A stretch of 64,000 nt of DNA from M55B127 sp034521955 (GTDB taxonomy: Bacteria > Bacillota > Halanaerobiia > Halanaerobiales > M55B127): the NCBI GenBank assembly GCA_034521955.1, contig JAXHLT010000005.1:62001-126000 (forward strand), read 5' to 3'. Position 1 is the stretch's first letter, and every line of letters starts with the position of its first letter. Under the pieces are notes generated by a model. The model worked only from the letters and a program-made list of their open reading frames with translations. It did no database searches and was not told the DNA's origin. The position numbers were made by a program, and so were the translations under genes. Positions 56,385 to 64,000 of this stretch are shown here, piece by piece.

Positions 56385-56849
56385 ATGGAAATTATTCTTA
56401 GAGAAGACGTAGATAAATTAGGTTCTTCTGGAGATATTGTAGAAGTTGCTGATGGTTATGGCAGAAATTACTTAATACCAAGAGGTTATGCTGTACAAGC
56501 AACTGAATCTCAAAAGAAAAGATTAAGAAATGAAATTGAAAAAGCTAAGAAAAGAAAAGCTGAAAAAACAGAACAAGCTCAAGAATTAAAGACAAAACTT
56601 GAGGCCGAAAGATTTATTTTCCCTGTAAAAGCAGGAGAAAACGGAAAATTATTTGGATCAGTTACAAGCAAAGATATTAGTGAGGCAGCAGCAAGTGAAG
56701 GTTATGAATTAGATAAAAGAAATATTTCATTAGATGAAAACATAAAAGAACTTGGTGTTCATAAAGTTCCAGTAAAATTATTTGATGATATTTATGCTAA
56801 TTTAATTGTTGAGGTTATTGAAGCAAAAGAAGAAGAAGATAAAGAATAG
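56385..56849 (+). CDS. rplI: 50S ribosomal protein L9
   Basis: The 154-residue L9 with its two globular ends joined by a long helix: an N-terminal LREDVDKLGSSGDIVEVADGYGRNYLIPRGYAV-type RNA-binding domain, the helix at 40-75, and a C-terminal domain with GKLFGSVTSKDI. It lies 21 bases after the DUF2232 gene. In most Firmicutes dnaB follows rplI; here a terminator and an unrelated operon follow. Confidence 0.97.
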   Translation: MEIILREDVDKLGSSGDIVEVADGYGRNYLIPRGYAVQATESQKKRLRNEIEKAKKRKAEKTEQAQELKTKLEAERFIFPVKAGENGKLFGSVTSKDISEAAASEGYELDKRNISLDENIKELGVHKVPVKLFDDIYANLIVEVIEAKEEEDKE

Positions 56850-56874
56850 CTATATGAAAATTTAATTTGTATTT

Positions 56875-56901
56875 AACCCCCATATTTTTGGGGGTTTTTT
56901 G
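56875..56901 (+). terminator. intrinsic terminator after rplI
   Basis: AACCCCCA, an AT loop and TGGGGGTT followed by a run of Ts, 27 bases after the rplI stop. Confidence 0.85.
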
Positions 56902-56926
56902 TCTTTGTACCAATTTTTTAAAGATA

Positions 56927-56955
56927 TTGACAGAGTAAAATAATAAAGGTATAAT
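56927..56955 (+). promoter_or_regulatory. promoter of the TetR-ABC-envelope operon
   Basis: Perfect TTGACA, a 17-base spacer and perfect TATAAT. Directly downstream (56964-56992) AGTCATGTG and AGTCACTACAC form an imperfect repeat with GTGA/TCAC symmetry. This may be the TetR operator for autorepression. The operator call is tentative; the promoter is strong. Confidence 0.8.
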
Positions 56956-57014
56956 ATGAATATAGAGTCATGTGAATATATAGTCACTACACATATAAGA
57001 GAGGGGGAAATTAA

Positions 57015-57644
57015 TTGCCGAGTGAGACCTTTTATAATTTAAATGAAAGTAAAAAGCAAAGGGTTCTTAATTCTGCTATTAATGAATTTGCAGAATACGG
57101 ATATACAAAGGCAAGTATAACAAGAATTGTAAATGAAGCAAAAATTGCTAAAGGAAGCTTTTATCAATATTTTGAAAACAAATTTGATTTATTTGAGTAT
57201 ATAATTGAATTAGTATTTGAGAGAAAAATGAAGTATATAAATAAAAAGATTAATACCAATAACGATAAATTCGATTTTTTTGAATATTGGAGGATGTTAA
57301 ATAAAGCTGGAATTAAATTTGCGAAGGATAATAAACAGTTAGCAATAATTTCTTTAAGTTTAATTAAAAATAAAGATAAAAATGAATTTAAAAAAATCAT
57401 TGATAAATTTCAACCAGTGGGCAATGAAATGTTTGAAAAGCTTTTAGAGAAAGCTCTAAGAGAAGGACAGATCAGAAATGATATTGATAAAAAATATATT
57501 TCCCATCTGTTATATAAATCTAGTTTTTTTATTACAGAATACTTTTTAGAAGAAAATGATGTAGATAATTTTGATGAGTTTTTACCTTTAGTTGAAAACA
57601 TGATGGATATAATTGGTTTTGGAATTAAAAAGGAGGTTGACTAA
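57015..57644 (+). CDS. TetR/AcrR family transcriptional regulator
   Basis: A 209-residue repressor-type protein. The N-terminal helix-turn-helix domain (about 10-55) contains RVLNSAINEFAEYGYTKASI, IVNEAKIAKGSFYQYFENK and FDLFEYII. The all-helical ligand domain that follows is not recognisable. It starts with TTG behind GAGGGGG and is the first gene of a six-gene operon, so it probably represses itself and the envelope transporter. The ligand is unknown. Confidence 0.9.
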   Translation: MPSETFYNLNESKKQRVLNSAINEFAEYGYTKASITRIVNEAKIAKGSFYQYFENKFDLFEYIIELVFERKMKYINKKINTNNDKFDFFEYWRMLNKAGIKFAKDNKQLAIISLSLIKNKDKNEFKKIIDKFQPVGNEMFEKLLEKALREGQIRNDIDKKYISHLLYKSSFFITEYFLEENDVDNFDEFLPLVENMMDIIGFGIKKEVD

Positions 57645-58355
57645 ATGGCATTGTTAAAATTAGATGATATTAAAAAGATATATCATCAGGGAAAGATTGA
57701 TGTTCCAGCCATAAGAGGTATATCTCTCGATATTGAAAAAGGAGAATTCACCACTATTTTTGGACCCTCTGGATCTGGAAAAACAACATTGCTAAATATT
57801 ATTGGTTGTTTAGATAAACCTAGCAGTGGGGATATAACATATGAAAGTCAAAAGAAGCTCTCTGAATTAAATAACAATGAATTATCTGATTTCAGAAGAT
57901 ATAATCTAGGCTTTATTTTTCAGGGACATAATTTAATTCCAGTATTAACAGCATTTGAAAATGTAGAATTTGCAATTAGAATTATTGATGAAATTTCGAA
58001 AAAAGAAAGAAGAAAAAAAGTTTTTGATATATTAGAATCAGTAGGGTTGAAAGGATTGGAAAACAGAAAACCAAATGAGCTTTCCGGTGGCCAAAAACAA
58101 AGAGTAGCTATTGCAAGGGCACTGGTTAAAAACCCAAAATTGGTTTTAGCTGACGAACCGACAGCAAATTTAGATTCTGAGACAAGTGAAGAAGTCTTAG
58201 ATATAATGCTTAAAATGAATAAGAAGTTCGGAACTACCTTTATTTTTTCTACCCATGATCCTCAAGTTATGAGGTATGCTAGGAGATTGATTGAAATAAG
58301 AGATGGAAAGGTAACTAATGATGAACAAGGAGAGGATTTGGATGTTCCTCACTAA
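57645..58355 (+). CDS. ABC transporter ATPase, MacB/LolD type
   Basis: The 236-residue nucleotide-binding subunit of a mechanotransmission-type ABC system. Walker A is GPSGSGKTTLLNIIG, the Q-loop is in GFIFQGHNLIPVLTAFENV, the signature is LSGGQKQRVAIARALVKNP, Walker B is LVLADEPTANLDS, and the H-loop is STHD. It is directly after the TetR stop and overlaps the first permease gene by 14 bases. The family drives LolCDE, MacB and FtsEX; the partner permeases here are FtsX-type. Confidence 0.95.
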   Translation: MALLKLDDIKKIYHQGKIDVPAIRGISLDIEKGEFTTIFGPSGSGKTTLLNIIGCLDKPSSGDITYESQKKLSELNNNELSDFRRYNLGFIFQGHNLIPVLTAFENVEFAIRIIDEISKKERRKKVFDILESVGLKGLENRKPNELSGGQKQRVAIARALVKNPKLVLADEPTANLDSETSEEVLDIMLKMNKKFGTTFIFSTHDPQVMRYARRLIEIRDGKVTNDEQGEDLDVPH

Positions 58356-59580
58356 ATTGGCTTTAAAAAATTTAACAAGACATAAAAAAAGAACTATAAT
58401 AACTGCCTTTGTAATATCTTTTGGTATTTTTATCTTTCTAGTATCGGATTCTTTAATGGTTGGAATGAGTGATTTAACGTTAAATAATAGTATTAATCTT
58501 CAAACTGGACACCTTCAGGTAATGAAAGAAGAGTATTGGGAGAACAAAGATGAATTACCTATGAATAATTTAATCGAGGAAGACTCAAATATTATAAATG
58601 ATATCAAAAATACTGTGAGTTCAGATAGTTATACTTCTAGGCTATTATTTGGTGCAACAATAAATAATGGCAGTGAAGATTATCCTATTAATGCTATCGG
58701 AATTAAACCAGATGATGATCAAAAAGTATTTGATTTAAAAGAATATATCTTAGAAGGTGAGATGTTTACCGGTGGACAAAATGTTGTAATTGGTAAAGGA
58801 TTAGCTGACTTAATGGGTTTTAATGTGGGCGATTATGTTACTTTATTATTCAGAACAGAAGAAGGAACATTTAATACAATTGATGCTCAATTGTCAGGTG
58901 TAATTGATTCACCACATCCTGAAATTAATGAATTTCATGTATATCTTCCTTTACAATTAGCTCAAGATTCTTTAAATATTGGTAATAAGGTAAGTAAATA
59001 TCTGTTTAAATTAAAAGAGAGAGATAAATCTATAACAGCAGCAAACAATCTTAACTCTCTTTTTAATGATACTGGTTCAAATTTACATGCCTATAATTGG
59101 GAACAACTATCCCAAGAGTTACTGGCAATGATTCAGCAGGGAAATATCGAAAATATGATTATGTTAATTATTATTATAGTGTTAGCAACAGTTGGGGTAA
59201 TTAATACAGTTATATTATCTGCTTTAGAAAGATTAGAAGAAATTGGTATGATGAAAGCCTTGGGATTAAAGGTAAGAGAAATTGTTTATATTTTTGTTAT
59301 TGAATCAGCAGGAATAGGAATAATTGGTTCGTTTTTTGGTGTATTAATTGGTGGTATAGGTGTATATTTTATGAGCAATTATGGTCTAAGTGTTTCATCT
59401 ATGACAGAGGGACAATCTACTTTTGGTATACCTATTGCTGATAAATTGTATGGGGGTTGGGAAATTAGCACATTTATATTCATATTTTTCTTTGGAATAT
59501 TAGTTTCTATTTTAGCCAGTATTTTGCCGGCAATATGGGGTGCGAAAAAAGATCCAGTTAAAGCCATATACCATAAATAG
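58342..59580 (+). CDS. ABC transporter permease, FtsX/MacB type (first of two)
   Basis: A 412-residue permease. It has one N-terminal membrane helix (about 20-40, IITAFVISFGIFIFLVSDS), a large extracytoplasmic MacB-PCD-like domain (about 45-270) and three C-terminal helices typical of FtsX (LIIIIVLATVGVINTVILSALERLEEIGMMKALGL, then a further pair). The cytoplasmic coupling helix EEIGMMKALG is clear. An in-frame ATG at 58318 exists; the ATG at 58342 has GGAGAGG upstream and is preferred. It differs from the second permease in the periplasmic domain, so the pair could form a LolC/LolE-like heterodimer. Confidence 0.9.
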   Translation: MFLTKLALKNLTRHKKRTIITAFVISFGIFIFLVSDSLMVGMSDLTLNNSINLQTGHLQVMKEEYWENKDELPMNNLIEEDSNIINDIKNTVSSDSYTSRLLFGATINNGSEDYPINAIGIKPDDDQKVFDLKEYILEGEMFTGGQNVVIGKGLADLMGFNVGDYVTLLFRTEEGTFNTIDAQLSGVIDSPHPEINEFHVYLPLQLAQDSLNIGNKVSKYLFKLKERDKSITAANNLNSLFNDTGSNLHAYNWEQLSQELLAMIQQGNIENMIMLIIIIVLATVGVINTVILSALERLEEIGMMKALGLKVREIVYIFVIESAGIGIIGSFFGVLIGGIGVYFMSNYGLSVSSMTEGQSTFGIPIADKLYGGWEISTFIFIFFFGILVSILASILPAIWGAKKDPVKAIYHK

Positions 59581-59593
59581 GAGGTGTCAGTGA

Positions 59594-60853
59594 ATGAAAT
59601 TTTTATTAACGCTTGCCGGGAGAAATCTTTTTAGAAATAAAATACGAACTATTGTATCTCTGTTTGCAATAGCTATTGCTGTAATGGTTGTTATCTTTGC
59701 GCGGGGACTTATAATAGGAATATTAGATTCTTCCTATTCCCTATATATACAATATGATTCTGGTCATCTTAAAGTAATAGATGAAACATATGATCAGAAG
59801 GAAAAACTTTTATCTTTAAGACATCCTGTAGATGGATTTGAAGGTGAAGGGGTATTACCAATGGTTGAAAAGATTGAATCTATTGAAGGTATAAACATAG
59901 TGATTCCTAGACTTAAGTTTGGAGCAATGGCCAGTCCTGGTGACGAAATTATACGTATGTTAGGATGGGGTGTAGATCCTGATAAAGAATTAGAATTTAC
60001 TGACATTAAGTCTAATTTTGTAAGGGGAAGAATGGTCGAACCTAATAAAAGAGAAATAGTTTTAGGAAGTGGCTTACTAAATAAGGTCAATAAATCTGTT
60101 GGAGATAGTTTAACTATTGTATATAATAATTCTTTTGATTCTTTTAAAGGTTCAACATTTGAAATAGTAGGAGAAATTGATCATTATCTACCGTTAATTA
60201 ATGAGAGGTTGTTTTATATACCTCTTGATCAGGCTCAACGAATATTAATAATGGAAAATAGTGCAACTGAAATATTAATAAAAGCCGATTCTATGAATGA
60301 GGCCGATGAAATCAAACCTAAAATTGAACAAATAATTAATAATAATGATGCAAGAGGAAAATATATTGTTCAAACCTGGGATGAGGCTAATCCGATGTTA
60401 AAATTATTTAATGTAGCTGAATACATATATAATGTTATATATATACTACTGGTTATTTTAGCAGCTGTTGTTGTAATAAACACTATGGTGATGATCGTAA
60501 AAGAAAGAACTCAAGAAATTGGAATGATGAGAGCATTGGGATTAAGAAGCAAAGAAATCTTAACATTGTTTATTATCGAAGGAAGTTTTTTAGGTATTGT
60601 AGGTAGTTTCTTTGGAGCAATTTTTGGAGGTATGTTAACAAAGTATTTATCTGTTCATGGAATAGATTATACTCAAGCAGTTGAAGGTATGATGGAAGAA
60701 TTTTTCATGAATCCAGTATTATATCCTGTTTATAATTTAGAAAATGTTATTTTCGGATTTTTACTTGGTTCAATTGTAACTGCTTTAACTTGTATTATAC
60801 CTGCTAGAAGAGCGGCTAAACTTGAACCTCATGATGCTTTAAGGAATATTTAA
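59594..60853 (+). CDS. ABC transporter permease, FtsX/MacB type (second of two)
   Basis: A 419-residue relative of the preceding permease with the same layout: N-terminal helix (about 20-40, SLFAIAIAVMVVIFARGLIIG), a large extracytoplasmic domain, and three C-terminal helices (YILLVILAAVVVINTMVMIVKERTQEIGMMRALGL onward). The ABC coupling stretch is TQEIGMMRALG. It starts 13 bases after the first permease. Two paralogous permeases with one ATPase are the make-up of LolCDE. In LolCDE the substrate is an outer-membrane lipoprotein; here that is only an analogy. Confidence 0.9.
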   Translation: MKFLLTLAGRNLFRNKIRTIVSLFAIAIAVMVVIFARGLIIGILDSSYSLYIQYDSGHLKVIDETYDQKEKLLSLRHPVDGFEGEGVLPMVEKIESIEGINIVIPRLKFGAMASPGDEIIRMLGWGVDPDKELEFTDIKSNFVRGRMVEPNKREIVLGSGLLNKVNKSVGDSLTIVYNNSFDSFKGSTFEIVGEIDHYLPLINERLFYIPLDQAQRILIMENSATEILIKADSMNEADEIKPKIEQIINNNDARGKYIVQTWDEANPMLKLFNVAEYIYNVIYILLVILAAVVVINTMVMIVKERTQEIGMMRALGLRSKEILTLFIIEGSFLGIVGSFFGAIFGGMLTKYLSVHGIDYTQAVEGMMEEFFMNPVLYPVYNLENVIFGFLLGSIVTALTCIIPARRAAKLEPHDALRNI

Positions 60854-60868
60854 TGGAGGTGTATAAAA

Positions 60869-61603
60869 ATGAAAAAAATTACTTTATTTTTAATAATCTC
60901 ACTATTTATATTTTCGACTTCTGCTTTGGCTATTACAGCGGAAGAGATTATTCAACATCGTGATGATAATGAGTTTATTAAAACAGCAAGAATTGAATCA
61001 ACTATGATTATTAATAACAGGGGAAGAAAATTAGAAAAAAATATGGTATCTTTAATTGAAGGAGATAATGGATTAACAGAATTCATAAATCCTATGGACC
61101 GCGGTACTAAATTTTTAAAACGAGATGATAATTTATGGATGTTTTTCCCAGATGCAGAAGATGTTGTTAAATTATCTGGTCATATGTTAGAAAGAGGTAT
61201 GATGGGTAGTGACTTTTCATACAAAGATATGATGGAATCAGAAAAATATCTTGAGTTATATAACTTTGAATTAATAGGAGAGGAAGAATATCAGGGAAGA
61301 GAATGTTATAAGATTGAAGCTACTAAAGTCGAAGGGGCTGAAGTATCTTATTATAAAAGAATTTCATGGATTGATAAAGAAAGATTTATTGGACTAAAAG
61401 AAGAGTTGTATGCAGAAAGTGGTCGTTTATTAAAAGAGATTGTTGTTACAAGGACAGAGGAAATTCAAGGAAGATGGTATCCAATGGAGTCAACAATGGA
61501 AAATAAGTTGAGAGAAAATACTAGTACCACTTTTATTATAAATTCAATTGAGTTTAATCCCGAAATACCAGAAGGAACTTTTTCATTAGAATCATTACAA
61601 TAA
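60869..61603 (+). CDS. LolA-like outer membrane lipoprotein-sorting family protein
   Basis: A 244-residue secreted protein with a signal peptide (1-21, LFLIISLFIFSTSALA, signal peptidase I type). The mature part is a half-barrel of antiparallel strands in the LolA-like 'outer membrane lipoprotein-sorting protein' family (PF17131 type). Supporting segments are EIIQHRDDN near the start, FLKRDDNLWMFFPDAEDVVKLSGHM, GSDFSYKDMM, and YYKRISWIDKERFIGLKEELY. Members occur next to transporters and are thought to carry a hydrophobic cargo. It lies 15 bases after the second permease and 24 bases before the beta-barrel gene. Confidence 0.85.
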   Translation: MKKITLFLIISLFIFSTSALAITAEEIIQHRDDNEFIKTARIESTMIINNRGRKLEKNMVSLIEGDNGLTEFINPMDRGTKFLKRDDNLWMFFPDAEDVVKLSGHMLERGMMGSDFSYKDMMESEKYLELYNFELIGEEEYQGRECYKIEATKVEGAEVSYYKRISWIDKERFIGLKEELYAESGRLLKEIVVTRTEEIQGRWYPMESTMENKLRENTSTTFIINSIEFNPEIPEGTFSLESLQ

Positions 61604-61627
61604 TATAATGTTAAAGGAGGGTTATTA

Positions 61628-62725
61628 GTGTTTTCAAAACGGGTATTATTTATCACGATTGTGTTTTTATTAATAGTTACTTCACCATCATTAGCATATC
61701 AATTTGGTGGAGAACTAAATACTGGAGTTAATGCTCTATTTTATGAAAATACAAATCAAAACCAAAATTTAATATATGAAAATGTAAACTTGGAATTGAA
61801 TTTTGAGAATGCAAACTTTGAAATATCAGCAAAAAATAGTTATGGTTATACAGATAATAATTATAATTTAGATATTTCTTTGAAAAAGGCTTATATAAGA
61901 CATAAATTTAAAGATATTAGATTAACTTTAGGCAAACAACCTGTGTCTTGGTCTTTTGGCTCATTAATTAATACTGTTGATTATAACTTAGGGGCAGAAA
62001 CATTAGATCAAGAAACTTCTGCTAAATATGTAAATGCTTTAGAGTTAAGTTATCCTATTAACTGGTATAGTAGCTTATCTTTAGTTAATGAGTTTAATCC
62101 CGATTATGATAAAATAGGTTTTAGGGCTAGAACTTTAGTGAAAGATTATGATATTAGTTTAAATTATGTAAATAAAGAAGTTAATAATCAAAACAACTCA
62201 AGATTAGGTTTATCTTTTAAGGGAGATATAGGAAATGTTGGTATTTATGGTTCTGTATTGAATTTAAATAATAATACTAATAATATTAGTACTAATGCTT
62301 ATATGCTAGGGTCAGATTATAGTTATATTCTAGACGGTGGTTATGGAAACAGATTATATTTCCAAGGTGAATATCACATGATTGAAAATAATGAAGGAAT
62401 TTTTGAAGTATTAAACTCTTTGGGGAAAACTGTATCTAGTTCAGAAGAGCAGTTGATGAAATTGTTTAATTCTGATTATCTTAAAATATTTCTAGGTAAT
62501 GTAAGTTACAATATTAACGACTTTAGTTCAATAGGAGTTTTCTCAATAACCTCATTAGATGACGGAAGTACTGCATTAATACCAAATTATAGTAATCAAC
62601 TCAGTTCAAATACATCTTTAAATATCAAATTATCCTATCTAAGTGGTAAAGAGGATGATTTTTTAGGCTCTGGTCAACTACTGCCCAAAGCTGTTTTGAA
62701 TGTTGAATTAAGTTACATCTTTTAA
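61628..62725 (+). CDS. probable outer-membrane beta-barrel protein
   Basis: A 365-residue secreted protein. The signal peptide is 1-24 (LLIVTSPSLAY). The mature chain is made of short alternating strands rich in Asn, Tyr and Ser, such as NLELNFENANFEISAKNSYGY and DISLNYVNKEV. It ends in an aromatic beta-signal-like VELSYIF, as in outer-membrane barrels. The LTLGKQPVSWSFGSLINTVD stretch resembles the GRQ...WG motif seen in porin-like and DUF1302-type proteins. It starts with GTG behind AAAGGAGGG. The 3' end overlaps the convergent small gene by 18 bases. This is direct support for an outer membrane; the pore or receptor role is unknown. Confidence 0.78.
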   Translation: MFSKRVLFITIVFLLIVTSPSLAYQFGGELNTGVNALFYENTNQNQNLIYENVNLELNFENANFEISAKNSYGYTDNNYNLDISLKKAYIRHKFKDIRLTLGKQPVSWSFGSLINTVDYNLGAETLDQETSAKYVNALELSYPINWYSSLSLVNEFNPDYDKIGFRARTLVKDYDISLNYVNKEVNNQNNSRLGLSFKGDIGNVGIYGSVLNLNNNTNNISTNAYMLGSDYSYILDGGYGNRLYFQGEYHMIENNEGIFEVLNSLGKTVSSSEEQLMKLFNSDYLKIFLGNVSYNINDFSSIGVFSITSLDDGSTALIPNYSNQLSSNTSLNIKLSYLSGKEDDFLGSGQLLPKAVLNVELSYIF

Positions 62726-62881
62726 TTTATTTTCAAGTTCTTTTTCGGATAGTTGGTCCATATCATCAAGCAGGGAAAGTATCTTTTGAAAATCTTCTTC
62801 AGATATTTTCCCTTCATTTTTTAATTTCTCATATTTATTTGTAAACTCATATACAATCTTTAAATCAATATCTTTACTCAC
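62708..62881 (-). CDS. small acidic helical protein coupled to the dnaB-like gene
   Basis: A 57-codon frame on the minus strand, starting GTG in a GTGAGTAA overlap with the dnaB-like stop, so translation would be coupled. The peptide begins MSKDIDLKIVYEFTNKY and is highly charged (KLKNEGKISEEDF, MDQLSEKELENKL), suggesting two or three helices. I do not recognise a family. A coupled start and balanced amino-acid content support a real gene; the short length and overlap with the convergent barrel gene are cautions. A regulator of, or partner to, the helicase would be a guess. Confidence 0.55.
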   Translation of the reverse strand: MSKDIDLKIVYEFTNKYEKLKNEGKISEEDFQKILSLLDDMDQLSEKELENKLKDVT

Positions 62882-64000
62882 CTGGAATCATACCCTCCAA
62901 AGATACATTTTCCGGATCTACAAATGCTATGTAATCTTCTTCGAACTTCAGTTTTACAGATCCAGTTTGGCCAGTACGTTGTTTAGCTATAATAATATCT
63001 GTATCTTGTTCAGTACCCTCAGCTTCAGCCTTTTCTCTAGCAGCTGCACTGGTATGGGCATGTCTATATAAAAAGATTACACCATCAGCGATTTCCTCAA
63101 TATTACCGGAATCTCTAAGGTCAGACAATACTGGTCTCTTATCCTGTCTTGATGTAAAACTTCTACTAATTTGAGAAATCAAAACAATTGGGACTTCTAA
63201 TTCAGAAGCAAGGTTTCTAAGCTGTAACACGATTTCTCCGACAGCTCTTGCGGTGTTTTGAGCATGTTCTTGAGGAAGCTGTATCATTTGTAGGTAATCG
63301 ACTATAACAAGGCTTAAATCATCCATTTGAGCTTTAAATTTTCTAAGTCTTGCCCTTATTTGAGCAACATTTAGACCTCTTTCATCAGAGATTGCAAGAG
63401 GAAACTCATGTAAATCATCTAATGCTTTAGATATTCTTTTATCTTCCTGGTCATTTGTTTCTCCCTGATTATATTTCCAACCATTAACTTTTGCTTCCTG
63501 TATAATCATTCTATCTACAATTTCCTGTGCTTCCATCTCTAAGCTTATTATAGCTGTTGGTTCACTTCTTTTCAGGACATTTTTTGCAATGTTGATTGCA
63601 AAGGCAGTTTTACCCATACTTGTTGAAGCTGCTATTACATTTAAGTGTCCTCTTTTGAAACCACCGATTAAATTATCAAGTGAAATAAATCCAGTTTGTA
63701 AGCCGACATCAACTTTATTGTCTTTTCTTTTCAAATATGCTTCAAATGATTCTAATAGTGCTTCTTCCATGGTATAGATATGTTTATCTAAATCATTTGA
63801 TTCATTGGTTGCGGCAAATATTATTTCTTGAGCCCTTGATTGATATTCAGAGATATCTAACTCAGTTGTTTGTGCTAGTTTATCTATTTTTTTAGAAGCT
63901 CTTTGTAAAAGATCTTTTTGATGATTTGTTTTTATAATATCGATAGTAGGTTTAAGTTCTTCAGGAGTGCTAAAACCTGAGGTTAAATTTTCTATCATTT
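62874..64000 (-). CDS. DnaB-family replicative helicase (5' end outside window)
   Basis: At least 375 residues of a hexameric DnaB helicase. The first residues (LTSGFSTPEELKPTIDIIK) correspond to a point inside the N-terminal domain of full-length DnaB, so the true start is beyond 64000. The RecA-like domain shows Walker A ASTSMGKTAFAINIA (family RPSMGKTA), AIISLEME, Walker B LVIVDYLQMI, the arginine-finger region SQISRSFTSRQDKRPVLSDLRDSG and the end IAKQRTGQTGSVKL. Several of these differ from the bacterial consensus (ST for RPS, TSRQ for EQRA), so it may be a plasmid- or phage-type copy. It is read against the direction of replication, unlike all other genes to the right of oriC. Confidence 0.88.
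   Translation of the reverse strand, partial: MIENLTSGFSTPEELKPTIDIIKTNHQKDLLQRASKKIDKLAQTTELDISEYQSRAQEIIFAATNESNDLDKHIYTMEEALLESFEAYLKRKDNKVDVGLQTGFISLDNLIGGFKRGHLNVIAASTSMGKTAFAINIAKNVLKRSEPTAIISLEMEAQEIVDRMIIQEAKVNGWKYNQGETNDQEDKRISKALDDLHEFPLAISDERGLNVAQIRARLRKFKAQMDDLSLVIVDYLQMIQLPQEHAQNTARAVGEIVLQLRNLASELEVPIVLISQISRSFTSRQDKRPVLSDLRDSGNIEEIADGVIFLYRHAHTSAAAREKAEAEGTEQDTDIIIAKQRTGQTGSVKLKFEEDYIAFVDPENVSLEGMIPGE

Overview
The window is low-GC chromosomal DNA around the replication origin of an anaerobic, diderm (outer-membrane) Firmicute. The gene order (gyrA-gyrB-remB-recF-yaaA-dnaN-dnaA / oriC / rnpA-yidD-yidC-jag-mnmE-mnmG-rsmG-noc-parA-parB) is typical of Firmicutes. A SurA/PrsA-type foldase without a lipobox, a LolA-like protein, a probable outer-membrane beta-barrel and an amino-acid-fermenting gene set fit the order Halanaerobiales best. 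That placement is inferred from gene content, not from a tree. Almost every gene left of about 36.0 kb is on the minus strand and almost every gene to the right is on the plus strand, so nearly all transcription runs with replication. The exception is at the right edge (62.7-64 kb).

Region 1 (1-20.1 kb, minus strand) is a catabolic island. It has a truncated TRAP-transporter gene at the edge with a sigma-54 promoter and a frameshifted sigma-54 activator beside it, then a group B-type [FeFe] hydrogenase with a thioredoxin-like ferredoxin. Next comes the oxidative ornithine pathway (ald-ord-ortA-ortB-mutL-like-oraS-oraE-alr), a complete TRAP transporter (dctPQM), a RocB-like M20 hydrolase and a RocR-type sigma-54 activator. 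Sigma-54 -24/-12 elements lie before the edge TRAP gene, before ald and before rocB, with a 25-bp imperfect palindrome upstream of the rocB one. This reads as one nitrogen/carbon regulon: import or release of an ornithine-type substrate, then conversion to acetyl-CoA, alanine, pyruvate and ammonium. Two group II intron 3' ends (domains V-VI) flank the hydrogenase pair.

Region 2 (20.2-26.8 kb, minus) holds a PrsA/SurA-type isomerase, tRNA-Asn with its own promoter, and a ribosomal RNA operon (16S-tRNA-Ile-tRNA-Ala-23S-5S). The 23S gene carries an intervening sequence in helix 45.

Region 3 (26.9-36.4 kb) is the dnaA/gyr cluster and a bipartite oriC. DnaA-box clusters lie on both sides of dnaA, and six TAG trinucleotides (DnaA-trio) lie next to an AT-rich stretch in the dnaA-dnaN gap. 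rpmH, normally between oriC and rnpA, is absent.

Region 4 (36.4-56.9 kb, plus) holds the rnpA-to-parB segregation cluster with two perfect parS sites, trkA, a DUF554 membrane protein, an M23 peptidase with a bactofilin, a glycine-riboswitch-controlled glycine cleavage operon (gcvT-gcvH-gcvPA-gcvPB) containing a Noc-binding site, a TPR protein, a DUF951 protein, ychF, rpsF-ssb-rpsR, a DUF2232 protein and rplI.

Region 5 (56.9-62.7 kb, plus) is a compact operon: TetR regulator, MacB/LolD-like ATPase, two FtsX-type permeases, a LolA-like periplasmic protein and an outer-membrane beta-barrel candidate. It is the best candidate in the window for a poorly described system. A DnaB-type helicase gene and a coupled 57-codon gene, both on the minus strand, close the window.
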